The position numbers and the translations under genes are program-made. The notes under the pieces are model-generated. The model had not been told where the DNA came from, made no database searches, and was given only the letters and a program-made list of their open reading frames with translations. A stretch of 62,774 nucleotides of DNA, taken from Streptomyces neyagawaensis (GTDB lineage: Bacteria > Actinomycetota > Actinomycetes > Streptomycetales > Streptomycetaceae). Within the stretch, counting starts at the first letter, position 1. Every line of letters begins with the position of its first letter. Shown in pieces: positions 23,864 through 32,142 of this stretch. The stretch spans positions 1-62,774 of the forward strand of contig NZ_JAMGBG010000121.1 in the NCBI RefSeq assembly GCF_023516595.1. Reading direction: 5' to 3'.

Positions 23864-24871
23864 CTAGCAGACCTCTTCGAGATCCCGCCAGGCCCTGGAA
23901 TCAGGACTGTCGGCGACCCACCCGTCGAGCAGCCCCCGCACCAACGACGCCGGCGCGGCGATGCCGCACTCCCGCTCGGGCACCCACAACTGCCCGTCCG
24001 TGACATGCCCGAGCGGCCCGGGATGCCCGGGCTCGCTGTGGTCGTGCGGGTCCATGTGGTCCCCGTCGCCCTCGTCGGAGGGCATCCGGGACTCCGAGCA
24101 CAGCCGACACAGCAGCCGCACCGACGACGACCAGTCCTCGGCGGCGAAGCCCGCGTCGGCAGCGAGCCGTTCCAGCGCGTCCCGGTCGGACTCCGTGGCG
24201 GCCTCCAGCAGCACCACCCAGGTCGGCACGGGCGACGGCGCCCACAGTTCGATCTCGTCGAACACCGGGTACGCGTGGCCGGCGGCCGTGGTCCGCTCGC
24301 CGTGCGGGACCCCGTCGTGGAGGACGACCTCGCCCCAGCGCCGGCCGGACGACGGCAGCGGAATGGAGAGCACCTCCATACGCGCCGGGTCGAGCCTGCG
24401 CCCCCACACGACCTCGGCCTCACCCTCCGGCGAGAGCCGCACGGCGGCGCTGCCCAGGTCCATGCCGACCGGCTCCCCGGTGTCGGCGACGCCGCCCCCG
24501 GGCTTCGGCCGGGCCGCGCCGCCGGGTACCCGCAGCCCGTACGCCTGCCAGGCGCGGCGCGCCAGCGGCCAGTCCTGCAGGGCGGTGGCGGCGATGCCCA
24601 CGTTCCACCAGTCGGGCGCCCCGGCTTCCCTGTCGAGCAGCGCGACGGCCCTCAGCCCGGCCGCTCTGGCCTGCTCCCAGTCGTGCCGGAACTTGTGCAG
24701 CAGGGCGAGGTTGAACCAGGACTCGGACAGCCACGGCTCCAGGTCCGCGGCACGGGTCAGCAGGGCCCCCGCGTCCTCGTAACGACCGTCGCCGATGAGC
24801 GTGAACGCCTGGTCGGTGGCCTGCCGCCACGAGGCGGAGGGCCGATGCCGTCCCTTGCCGAAGATCCTCAC
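23864..24871 (-). CDS. Tetratricopeptide-like protein of unknown function
   Basis: 335-residue cytosolic protein. The N-terminal region (about 12-110) reads as TPR-type helices: QATDQAFTLIGDGRYEDAGA, EPWLSESWFNLALLHKFRHD, WEQARAAGLRAVALLDREAG. The C-terminal region (about 130-335) is a separate alpha/beta unit with EVVWGRRLDPARMEVLSIPL and cysteines in RLLCRLCSES and RECGI. GTG 24871 begins MRIFGKGRHRP and fits better than upstream starts, which are Arg/Gly-rich. Function unknown. It precedes, on the same strand as the HD-domain pair, the signalling-type cluster. Confidence 0.7.
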   Translation of the reverse strand: MRIFGKGRHRPSASWRQATDQAFTLIGDGRYEDAGALLTRAADLEPWLSESWFNLALLHKFRHDWEQARAAGLRAVALLDREAGAPDWWNVGIAATALQDWPLARRAWQAYGLRVPGGAARPKPGGGVADTGEPVGMDLGSAAVRLSPEGEAEVVWGRRLDPARMEVLSIPLPSSGRRWGEVVLHDGVPHGERTTAAGHAYPVFDEIELWAPSPVPTWVVLLEAATESDRDALERLAADAGFAAEDWSSSVRLLCRLCSESRMPSDEGDGDHMDPHDHSEPGHPGPLGHVTDGQLWVPERECGIAAPASLVRGLLDGWVADSPDSRAWRDLEEVC

Positions 24872-24996
24872 GATTCCCGCCTGCCAGTTACGGTTCCCGC
24901 CTGCCGTTTCCGTGGAGTGGGCCGGCCGTCGCCCCCGGGCACCCTCTCCCTCGCATCCAACCACGGACGGAAGGAGAGCCGCTCATTACCCATGGG

Positions 24997-26253
24997 TTAC
25001 CCCACCACGGGCACGGTCAGACCGTCTCGTGCGACCACCCTGGCAAGCGATTCGACCACCTCTGGCTGATAGTCGTGTGCTGTCGCGAGCCGCAGTTCCT
25101 CCAGTGCCCTGAGCGGCCCTGAGGGCCCTGCTTCCCGGGTCTTCTCCTCGTATGCGTTCACCGCCCGGACGATCCGCGCGCCGACCGGCTGCTCACGGAA
25201 GGGGTCGGCCTGGCGCTCCACCACCACGGCGACCTCGGTGTCCACCCCGGTCTGCCGGACGACCGCGCCGCCCAGCAGTGCGATCCGGCGCTGCTGGGCC
25301 GTCGGCAGGCCGGCGGTGGCGCCGGCGGGTACCGGGTCGAGCAGGCTGAGCTGCCCGATGTCGTGCATGAGGGCCGCGTACTCCAGGACGGTCAGCTCCC
25401 GCTCGCCGAGCCCCAGCTCCCGCCCCACCTCGCGGCTGAGGGCGGCGACCCTGCGGGCGTGGCCGGGCGGGGTGTACCCGGCGATCTCCGTGGCCCGGGC
25501 CAGCGAGGCGATGGTCTGCCGGTATGTGGTCCGTACGGCCGCGTACCGCCGGAACGACAGCTGGGTGAGCAGCAGCGGAAGCGACAACACGGGCAGCGCC
25601 CACAGCCCGGCGACCCCGACCGCGACGGCCATGACGACGCCGGTCGCGCACACCGCCGAGCCGATCCCGAGGAGGCCCCGCAGTTCGTCCCGCAGCAGCG
25701 GCCCGTACGGCCATCGTGTCCGGGCCCGTGCCAGGGCCGCCGCCAGGACGGCGTCGCACAGGGCGGTCACCACGAGCATCCCGACGAGCAGCAGCACGCG
25801 CGCGTGCCCGCTCCAGCCCAGCAGCAGTCCGCTGTCGTGCAGGGGCTGGAAGCAGACGGCGGCGAAGGTGACGGTGAGTACGCGCCGGGTGAGGTGGTCG
25901 GCGGTGGCCCCGCGCCCTCTCGCCGCGTGGGGCGCGCACCCGAGCAGCGCGCCCACGGCGACGACGGCCACGACCTGCGGCACCCCGTGCTCCGTCGAGC
26001 GCCCCGCGCACTCCCCCAGCAGCGCGTACGCGAGCCCTCCGGCCGCGCCCAGGGGCGCCTGCTCCCTGCCCTCCGCCCCGCGCCAGCGGGACAGTTCCCC
26101 CGCACCCACCAGCACACCGAACACGAGAGCGACTCCGGGCTCGTCGAGGCCGTACCGGAGGGTGTGTCCGAGCCCCGCGAGCACGAGCAGGGCGGCGAGG
26201 CAGCGGAGGAGGACGGGGAGGAGCGGGCCCCGAGGCCCACTCGGGGGACTCAC
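24997..26253 (-). CDS. Membrane protein with HD domain
   Basis: 418-residue protein with about 8 membrane segments in residues 10-230 and a C-terminal HD phosphohydrolase-type domain (about 240-400). The HD core is PPGHARRVAALSREVGRELG and YAALMHDIGQLSLLD; the GYP motif is missing, so it is a degenerate partner of its neighbour. GTG 26253 overlaps the stop of the upstream HD-GYP gene (GTGA), indicating coupled translation and probably a complex. The activity is uncertain. Loss of GYP residues suggests a regulatory, not catalytic, role. Confidence 0.75.
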   Translation of the reverse strand: MSPPSGPRGPLLPVLLRCLAALLVLAGLGHTLRYGLDEPGVALVFGVLVGAGELSRWRGAEGREQAPLGAAGGLAYALLGECAGRSTEHGVPQVVAVVAVGALLGCAPHAARGRGATADHLTRRVLTVTFAAVCFQPLHDSGLLLGWSGHARVLLLVGMLVVTALCDAVLAAALARARTRWPYGPLLRDELRGLLGIGSAVCATGVVMAVAVGVAGLWALPVLSLPLLLTQLSFRRYAAVRTTYRQTIASLARATEIAGYTPPGHARRVAALSREVGRELGLGERELTVLEYAALMHDIGQLSLLDPVPAGATAGLPTAQQRRIALLGGAVVRQTGVDTEVAVVVERQADPFREQPVGARIVRAVNAYEEKTREAGPSGPLRALEELRLATAHDYQPEVVESLARVVARDGLTVPVVG

Positions 26254-27704
26254 CGGCCCCGCCTCCCGGCGGCATCGCGCTCGACGACTCCCCGATCAGC
26301 GGCTCCCCGCTCGGGCGCCCGCTGCTCAGCCGCTCCCCGCTCGGGCGCCCGTTGCTCAGCCGCCCCCCGATCAGCCGCTGCCCCCGTGGCACGCTCAACG
26401 CCAGGTGCCCGCGGCGCCGGTACGTTTCCGCGGGGTGCGGTGGTCACCAAGGGCTCCCAGCCGCAGCGGGACAGCGCCTGTCCCAGCGCTCCCACCATCA
26501 CGGGGTCGAACTGCGTGCCGGCGCAGCGCTCCAGCTCCGCCAGCGCGGCGGCGACCGGGCGCCCCCGCCGGTAGGACCGGGTCGAGGTCATCGCGTCGAA
26601 CGCGTCGGCCACCGCCACCAGCCGCGCGAACTCGGGGATCTCGCTCCCGACCAGCCCGTAGGGGTATCCGCTCCCGTCCATCCGCTCGTGGTGGTGCAGG
26701 ACCGCCGCACGCGCCTCACCGAGGAAGGAGATTCCGCGCACCATCTCGTGCCCGTACTCGGGATGCAGTTCGACGATCCGCCGCTCCTCCGGGGTGAGCG
26801 GCCCGTCCTTGCGCAGCAGCCGCGTCGGCACCCCCAGTTTCCCCACATCGTGCAGGATCCCGGCGAAGCGCAGCACCTCTGCGCGGTCGTCGTCCATGCC
26901 CAGCTCGCGGGCGATCATCTGGGACGCCTGCCCGACCCGTTCGCTGTGGCCGCGCGTATAGGTGTCCTTGATGTCGACGGCCTGCACGAGCGCCCGGATG
27001 GTCGCCTGGTGCGCCGCCCGCTCACGGTGGTACTGCGCGAAGACCCAGCAGGACACGTACATCGGCAGCAGGACCAGCAGCGCGGCGGCGGGCCCGTACG
27101 GGCTGCGCCAGAGCACGGCCATCATCAGTCCGGCGAGCCCGTGCGCGGCGACCGGTGCGAGTGCCCGGAGGAGGAGCCCCCGCCAGGCGGTGCGCCACGG
27201 CACCCGCTCGGCGAGCGCCAGGATGCCGCCGTCGAGGAGGGTGAGCACGGCGCAGAACGTGAGCACGGCGGCCCCGGCGGGCAGCAGCGCGTAGGGGAAG
27301 TCGGGGCCGGCGACCGCGTCCCGGCCGCCGAGCGCCCCGTGCGTCCAGGACGCGGCCCAGACCGCGAGGACCAGCTGTGCCGCGCGCCAGACCCGCCGCA
27401 GCGCGCGCGGCCGCTGTTCGACGCGGGACATCAGCGCGCCCGGCACCGCGACCAGCGCGGCGACGGGGGGCGGCAGCAGGAAGGCGCCCGCGAGGAGCAC
27501 CGGGAAGAAGGTGCCCATGCCCCGGGGAGCGAGGTGGCCGACGAAACGGCACCGGGTGATCTGCTCGCACCCGGCGTACAGCGCGGCGAGCAGGGCCACC
27601 GCCCACCAGGGGGCCCGTGGGCCCGGAAGGTCGGTGAGACAGGCGAGGGCCGCGAGCACCGTGCAGGCGACGTACGCACGTGCCCATGCCGGAACCGACC
27701 TCAT
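26250..27704 (-). CDS. Membrane-bound HD-GYP domain protein
   Basis: 484-residue protein. About six to eight membrane segments (10-225) precede a full HD-GYP domain (about 245-425): KDTYTRGHSERVGQ, LHDVGKLGVPTRLL, HHHERMDGSGYPYGLVG and DAFDAMTSTRSYR. HD-GYP proteins hydrolyse c-di-GMP or related dinucleotides, so this could be a phosphodiesterase. The last 60 residues are an Arg/Ala/Glu-rich tail with repeats of RGAAEQRAPE, encoded by a 30-base DNA repeat. It is followed immediately by the degenerate HD partner. Confidence 0.85.
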   Translation of the reverse strand: MRSVPAWARAYVACTVLAALACLTDLPGPRAPWWAVALLAALYAGCEQITRCRFVGHLAPRGMGTFFPVLLAGAFLLPPPVAALVAVPGALMSRVEQRPRALRRVWRAAQLVLAVWAASWTHGALGGRDAVAGPDFPYALLPAGAAVLTFCAVLTLLDGGILALAERVPWRTAWRGLLLRALAPVAAHGLAGLMMAVLWRSPYGPAAALLVLLPMYVSCWVFAQYHRERAAHQATIRALVQAVDIKDTYTRGHSERVGQASQMIARELGMDDDRAEVLRFAGILHDVGKLGVPTRLLRKDGPLTPEERRIVELHPEYGHEMVRGISFLGEARAAVLHHHERMDGSGYPYGLVGSEIPEFARLVAVADAFDAMTSTRSYRRGRPVAAALAELERCAGTQFDPVMVGALGQALSRCGWEPLVTTAPRGNVPAPRAPGVERATGAAADRGAAEQRAPERGAAEQRAPERGAADRGVVERDAAGRRGR

Positions 27705-27916
27705 GGCGCCCCTCCCGAGATTCAGCTTCCGGAGCGTAGGGCGGGATGGGCCGGGTGGGAGTGACTACGGGTGAATCCGCTGCGCAGCAAGGGCGGGATT
27801 AGCTCATTCGGGTGAAATCGGTTCCTGAAGGGAGGTCAGCGCACCGTGCCCGCCGGTGCGTCCGCTGCCCGCCCCGTCCACCCGCCGTCACGACCGGCCG
27901 TGTCGGCCCGCCCCTC

Positions 27917-28306
27917 TCAACCCGCCACGTCCGCCGCGAGGGCCTTGGTGAGTTGGTCCACGGTCGCCGGGGACTCGCGCTGGAACGCGGCGATGTCGAG
28001 GCCGTCGTCACCCATGACGGTCAGAAGGGTCCGTTCGCCGACGGCCACGACGATGACGTGGCCGGCTCCGCAGCGGACGACCACCTCGCGGAGCGCGCCG
28101 GAGCCGGACTGGTCGGCCATGCGGCGGCTGACGCCGAGCGTCGCGGCGGCCAGCGCGGCGACGGACTCGGGGTGCACCTTGTCGACGTCGGCGACGACGA
28201 GGAGCCCGTCCACGGTGGACAGGACGCTCTCGGAGACGCCCAGGACCCGGTCACGCAGCGAGGTCAGGATGCCGGTGAGCGTTTCGGTCGAGGCGTGTGC
28301 GGTCAT
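27917..28306 (-). CDS. Roadblock/LC7-domain protein 1
   Basis: 129-residue protein with a single Roadblock/LC7 fold: SVLSTVDGLLVVADVDKVHP then AALAAATLGVSRRMADQ, HVIVVAVGERTLLTVMGDD. In bacteria such proteins partner with small Ras-like GTPases (MglB type) or build signalling complexes. No GTPase gene lies in this cluster. ATG 28306 follows AGGAG. It is downstream of the Pro-rich and DUF4388-like genes, likely in the same operon, with a 58-base gap. Function unknown. Confidence 0.78.
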   Translation of the reverse strand: MTAHASTETLTGILTSLRDRVLGVSESVLSTVDGLLVVADVDKVHPESVAALAAATLGVSRRMADQSGSGALREVVVRCGAGHVIVVAVGERTLLTVMGDDGLDIAAFQRESPATVDQLTKALAADVAG

Positions 28307-28364
28307 GGGGACGTGCTCCTTGGTATGGATCTCTGCGGTGAGGAGTGTGGGGGTCCGTAGGGGC

Positions 28365-28943
28365 TCAGTCGGGCGGGTTCCGGTCCGACTCGGGGAGAGC
28401 CCGAAGCCCGCGGCGGACGCGCCGCAGCATGTCGAGGGAAGGCTGGTCGGCGAGGAGTTCCTCGGGCGACAGCAGGGACAGGGGAGGGAAGGGCGGCGGT
28501 GCGGCGGTCGTCTCCGACGCGTCGCCCCCGGCGGCTGCACCGGGCACGGGCCCAGTGCCGCGCGCGGCTCCGCGCACGGGTAACGGGGGCGGTTTCACAG
28601 GTGCGCTGCTCACTTCGGCCGAAGACTGCGTGAGGGCGCTGGGGTCGCGTTGAGCGGACGAGGGCGGTCGGGCGGCGGGATCGGACTCGGTGGGTGCGGC
28701 CTGGCTGAGTGCAGCCGGGCTGAGTGATGCCTGGCCGGGTGCGGCCTGGCTGAATGGGGCCTGGCCGGGTGCGGCCTGGCTGAATGGGGCCTGGCCGGGT
28801 GCGGCCTCGGAGGAAGGCGTGGGGTGGGTGGTGGAGACCGGCTGGTCGGGGCCCGGCGGGGTTCTGGGGGCCTGTCTCCGCCGGAGGCGGGCGGCCTTGG
28901 TGCGTCTGCGGCGCTTGCGGGCCGGGTCCTGGTCTGCGCTCAC
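28365..28943 (-). CDS. Pro/Ala-rich protein with decapeptide repeats
   Basis: 192-residue low-complexity protein. The basic N-terminus (DPARKRRRRTKAARLRRRQA) is followed by three near-identical AAPGQAPFSQ units (about 47-76), coded by a 30-base DNA repeat. A Pro/Ser/Ala-rich middle leads to a more ordered, charged C-terminus (LLSPEELLADQPSLDMLRRV, about 155-175). GTG 28943 overlaps the stop of the upstream gene. Nothing indicates a function; the C-terminal helix may dock to the neighbouring LC7 proteins. Confidence 0.6.
   Translation of the reverse strand: MSADQDPARKRRRRTKAARLRRRQAPRTPPGPDQPVSTTHPTPSSEAAPGQAPFSQAAPGQAPFSQAAPGQASLSPAALSQAAPTESDPAARPPSSAQRDPSALTQSSAEVSSAPVKPPPLPVRGAARGTGPVPGAAAGGDASETTAAPPPFPPLSLLSPEELLADQPSLDMLRRVRRGLRALPESDRNPPD
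28735..28806 (-). repeat. 30-bp tandem repeat inside Pro-rich gene
   Basis: The unit GGCTGAATGGGGCCTGGCCG plus GGTGCGGCCT is repeated with period 30, two exact copies (about 28747-28806) flanked by diverged ones. It keeps the reading frame, giving AAPGQAPFSQ repeats. Confidence 0.8.
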
Positions 28944-29782
28944 TCCCCGTCCTTCGCGCCGAAGTCGCCGGTGGGGAAGCCCCCGCCCGGCCTGCGTCTG
29001 GGCAGGGGCCCGGCCCTCTGTGACGGTTCGTCGGCCGACGTCGCCGTCTGCGGGGGCAACCGGGGTGCGGTGCTGGGCCGCCCCTCGGGCACGGTCATGG
29101 TCTCCCAGCGGACAGCGCCGAGCGCCTCCAGCCGGATCAGGTCCAGCATCACCGCGTAGAGTCCGCGCCCACGGGCGAAGGCGAGGTCGCGTGGGGTGCG
29201 ACGCCCGTTGGCGCTGTCGACGAGCTCGCGATGACGTGGCGTCAGTCCGCCGCCGGAAGCGGGGTGCGCGCGGTCGACGACCGGGGCGGGCCGGCCCCGG
29301 GCGAGATCGCCCGCGGGGCCGCGGAGCCGGGACAGCAGCGCGATACGGCGAGTCGTCTCCTCGGCCAGTGGGCGGGGGTCGACTCCCGGCCGGGCCAAGA
29401 GGGTGGGCTCACGGTCGGTCAGTTCCCAGTCCCCCGGCGGGCTCAGCGCCATCGCGAACGCCCCGTCATAGACGGCCGCCGTGCAGACGACCTCCAGTTC
29501 AGCGGCGCCGATCAGACCCGCGGCCTCGAGATGGTGGCCCAGCCGGTCCGCGTCGGGCTCGGCCGCGCACGCGGCGAGCCAGGCGTCGTCGTCGATCCGG
29601 CCCGAGGCGAGCAGCGTGGACGTCGCGGTCGGCGCGCCCGGTGTCTCGATCGCGCCGACCCGGCCGTCACGGAGATGAATCGTGCCACCTGGGGCACCGG
29701 AGACCCGTACCGTGCCGGTGAAGCCCTCCTGGTGCAGTGCCTGGAGCAGGGCCGGCACATTGCGTGCCGAGGGTGTCTTCAC
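28940..29782 (-). CDS. DUF4388/PATAN-like protein
   Basis: 280-residue protein. The N-terminal part (about 8-110) has the shape of a PATAN/DUF4388 unit: ALLQALHQEGFTGTVRVSG, GTIHLRDGRVGAIETPGAPT, then EAAGLIGAAELEVVCTAAVY. The mid-part ends ARGRGLYAVMLDLIRLEALG, and the C-terminus is Pro/Arg-rich. Such proteins occur in bacterial signalling clusters, often near receiver or LC7 proteins. GTG 29782 overlaps the stop of the upstream LC7 gene. Function unknown; an adaptor role is an inference. Confidence 0.65.
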   Translation of the reverse strand: MKTPSARNVPALLQALHQEGFTGTVRVSGAPGGTIHLRDGRVGAIETPGAPTATSTLLASGRIDDDAWLAACAAEPDADRLGHHLEAAGLIGAAELEVVCTAAVYDGAFAMALSPPGDWELTDREPTLLARPGVDPRPLAEETTRRIALLSRLRGPAGDLARGRPAPVVDRAHPASGGGLTPRHRELVDSANGRRTPRDLAFARGRGLYAVMLDLIRLEALGAVRWETMTVPEGRPSTAPRLPPQTATSADEPSQRAGPLPRRRPGGGFPTGDFGAKDGE

Positions 29783-30153
29783 GCCAGCACCTCTCGGGCC
29801 CGGTCACCGAGGCTGCGCAGCGCCAGGGCCATATTGGCCCGATCCCGGTCGAGGCCGGCCGCGAGCAGCAGCGGGTCGCCGGCCGACCGGGGCACGGAGA
29901 GCAGCACCTGATGGCGTCTCCTGCTGGTCATGACCACGCTCTCCAGCTCCCCCACGGCCCCCGCCTCGCCGAGCCGCTCGGAGATGAGGGCGGCGAGGTC
30001 GGAGACCTCCGTCCCCGTCCCGACCTGGGCGGCGTCGCCCGCGGTTGCGTAGGTGAGTCCGGTGACGGCGTCGATCAGGGCGACGCCGGTGACGCCCGGA
30101 GAGTCGAGAAGCCGGTCCAGGGAGTCCTGGAGCGCGGTCATCCTTTCCCCCAT
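29779..30153 (-). CDS. Roadblock/LC7-domain protein 2
   Basis: 124-residue LC7 protein: LLDSPGVTGVALIDAVTGLT, AALISERLGEAGAVGELESV, MTSRRRHQVLLSVPRS. It is the first gene of the leftward operon LC7-2, DUF4388-like, Pro-rich, LC7-1; three of the four junctions are overlaps or short gaps. ATG 30153 follows GGAGGG at good spacing, better than ATG 30141. It is divergent from LC7-3. Possible dimer partner for the other LC7 proteins. Confidence 0.75.
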   Translation of the reverse strand: MGERMTALQDSLDRLLDSPGVTGVALIDAVTGLTYATAGDAAQVGTGTEVSDLAALISERLGEAGAVGELESVVMTSRRRHQVLLSVPRSAGDPLLLAAGLDRDRANMALALRSLGDRAREVLA

Positions 30154-30307
30154 TCGCCCTCCACGTTCACGCGCCGCACAGTACTTTGAGCATCAACTTC
30201 CGCAACACGCAACAAAGTTGACGTTTGCGACCCAAGGATCGCTCGCGTTCGATCGTAGATGGCCGGACAGTGACCGGTCAGCAGCACTGAGGAATTGGGG
30301 CAGCAAG

Positions 30308-30673
30308 ATGAACATCGAGACCGCACTCAAGGAAGCCATGACGGTCGACGGTGCGATCGGCGTGGCGCTGGTCGACTACGAGAGCGGTATGGCGCTCGGC
30401 ACCCTCGGCGGCGGACAACACCTCGACCTCGAACTCGCGGCAGCCGGGAACACCGAGGTCGTGCGCTCCAAGATGCGCACCCTGGCCTCGCTCGACATGA
30501 ACGACGTGATCGAGGACATCCTGATCACGCTGGGCAAGCAGTACCACCTGATCCGCCCGCTGAGCAGCAGCAAGGGCACGCTCTTCCTCTACCTGGCGCT
30601 CGACCGCTCCCGCAGCAATCTGGCCCTGGCCCGCCACAACCTGAAGCGCGTGGAGACCGGCCTGGAGGTCTGA
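30308..30673 (+). CDS. Roadblock/LC7-domain protein 3
   Basis: 121-residue protein, same fold: ETALKEAMTVDGAIGVALVD, ESGMALGTLGGGQHLDLELA, then ILITLGKQYHLIRPLSSSKG and SRSNLALARHNLKRVETGLE. It is more conserved-looking than LC7-1/2 and is transcribed away from them. ATG 30308 is preceded by GAGGAATTGGGG. Its own promoter lies in the 154-base divergent gap. Function unknown. Confidence 0.78.
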   Translation: MNIETALKEAMTVDGAIGVALVDYESGMALGTLGGGQHLDLELAAAGNTEVVRSKMRTLASLDMNDVIEDILITLGKQYHLIRPLSSSKGTLFLYLALDRSRSNLALARHNLKRVETGLEV

Positions 30674-30697
30674 TCCCTTCCGGCACCGCACACGACT

Positions 30698-30743
30698 GAG
30701 CCCGTTCCGAGGGCGGCCGGACGGCCCTACCCGGAACGGGCTC
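30698..30743. terminator. Terminator between LC7-3 and rsrA
   Basis: GAGCCCGTTCCG (30698-30709) pairs with CGGAACGGGCTC (30732-30743), serving two convergent genes. Confidence 0.8.
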
Positions 30744-30787
30744 GGTTCAGGCAAACAGCTTCAGACATACAGCTGATGCGCGGATGC

Positions 30788-31099
30788 TCAGGTCTCCTGC
30801 GGTGTCGCCGGCGAGGCCGTCACCTCGTGATCGGGGACCGCCTGCCCGGAGCGGATCAGATCGATCCGCCCCATGACCTTGGCCCGCAGGTCGGTCGGCA
30901 CGTCGTCCTGCCCGCAGCACCGCTTGACCAGCTTCTTGACGGCCTGTTCGAGACCGTACTTCTCCAGGCACGGCGAGCACTCCTCGAAGTGGTGCTCGAA
31001 CTTGGTGCAGTCGGCGTCGGGCATCTCACGGTCGAGGAACTCGTAGAGATGATCGAGGATCTCGCTGCAATCCGTCTCGTGCGGCTCTCCGCAGCTCAT
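30788..31099 (-). CDS. rsrA: Redox-sensing anti-sigma factor RsrA
   Basis: 103-residue zinc-binding anti-sigma factor for SigR. The ZAS motif is HHFEECSPC (H37, C41, C44), with C11 as the further redox cysteine and C3, C31, C61 and C62 also present. Under disulfide stress a C11-centred disulfide forms, zinc is lost and SigR is freed. The length and residue numbers match the S. coelicolor protein. Its ATG overlaps the sigR stop (ATGA), so equal synthesis with SigR is expected. Confidence 0.95.
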   Translation of the reverse strand: MSCGEPHETDCSEILDHLYEFLDREMPDADCTKFEHHFEECSPCLEKYGLEQAVKKLVKRCCGQDDVPTDLRAKVMGRIDLIRSGQAVPDHEVTASPATPQET

Positions 31100-31767
31100 G
31101 AGCCCGAGCCTTTCGCTTCGTTCGACTCTCCGGCGCCGGCCGGGACCAGCCCGCGGTCACGGGCGTAGTCCTCGAGCATGCCGCGCAGTTGACGGCGGCC
31201 CCGGTGCAGCCGGGACATCACCGTACCGATGGGTGTCCCCATGATGTCGGCGATCTCCTTGTACGCAAAGCCCTCGACATCGGCGAGGTACACGGCGATG
31301 CGGAATTCCTCGGGGATCGCCTGCAGCGCTTCCTTCACGTCCGAGTCGGGCAGGTGGTCGAGCGCCTGCGACTCGGCCGAGCGCAGACCCGTCGACATGT
31401 GCGACTCGGCGCGCGCCAGCTGCCAGTCCTCGATCTCTTCGGCCGCACTGCGCTGGGGCTCGCGCTGCTTCTTGCGGTACGAGTTGATGAAGGTGTTCGT
31501 GAGGATGCGGTACAGCCAGGCCTTCAGGTTGGTGCCCTCGCGGAACTGGTGGAAGGACGCGTACGCCTTGGCATACGTCTCCTGCACCAGGTCCTCGGCG
31601 TCGGCGGGGTTGCGCGTCATACGCAGCGCGGCCGAGTACATCTGGTCGAGGAACTCCAGCGCGTCCCGCTCGAAACGAGCGTTGCGGTCCGCGGCGGTCT
31701 CCGTGCCCTCGGGCTGCTCCGCCTGGCCCCGTTCGGTCCCTGCGTCGGTCCCAGTGACCGGACCCAC
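31096..31767 (-). CDS. sigR: ECF sigma factor SigR (thiol stress)
   Basis: 223-residue ECF sigma factor. Region 2 is RDALEFLDQMYSAALRMTRN with EDLVQETYAKAYASFHQFRE (-10 recognition), region 4 is ALQAIPEEFRIAVYLADVEG then YKEIADIMGTPIGTVMSRLH. The start is GTG 31767 (MGPVTGTD), as in S. coelicolor. An in-frame ATG at 31930-31932, with an AGGAGAGGAAG SD, adds exactly 55 residues (MGSTICPTRSSRADLDW...), the size of the reported unstable long form SigR'. The upstream promoter at 31990-32015 fits SigR autoregulation. Confidence 0.95.
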   Translation of the reverse strand: MGPVTGTDAGTERGQAEQPEGTETAADRNARFERDALEFLDQMYSAALRMTRNPADAEDLVQETYAKAYASFHQFREGTNLKAWLYRILTNTFINSYRKKQREPQRSAAEEIEDWQLARAESHMSTGLRSAESQALDHLPDSDVKEALQAIPEEFRIAVYLADVEGFAYKEIADIMGTPIGTVMSRLHRGRRQLRGMLEDYARDRGLVPAGAGESNEAKGSGS

Positions 31768-31989
31768 CTCCTCCAGTGTCTGTGCGGTACCGAAACCGGT
31801 ACCACCAGATTCGGAGGATAGACGACGATCCGCACCCGCCGCCGCCCGAATAGGGGCGCTCTTCGCCGCGTGCAGCACCGTCCAGTCCAGGTCAGCGCGG
31901 CTGCTGCGGGTCGGGCAGATGGTCGAACCCATGCGGCGGACTTCCTCTCCTACGACGGTCAGCACGGTCTCGCGCTGTCTGATCGGCAC

Positions 31990-32015
31990 AACAGGGGACC
32001 GTCACGCAACATTCC
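31990..32015 (-). promoter_or_regulatory. SigR-dependent promoter of sigR (p2)
   Basis: On the minus strand GGAAT (32015-32011), 18 bases, then GTT (31992-31990): the exact SigR consensus GGAAT-N18-GTT. The transcript would begin just upstream of the ATG (31932) that makes the 55-residue longer SigR'. This mirrors the positive feedback known in S. coelicolor. Confidence 0.85.
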
Positions 32016-32142
32016 CGCCTTCCCACCGACTCCTTACCGAGTGACTCATTGCACTCGCCCCGACGGGCGACCTCAGCGCGCGCGTCCCGGCGGGCGCCCT
32101 CAGCGGCCCGGCAGGCGACCTCAGCTCGTCCCGGCGGCCGCC

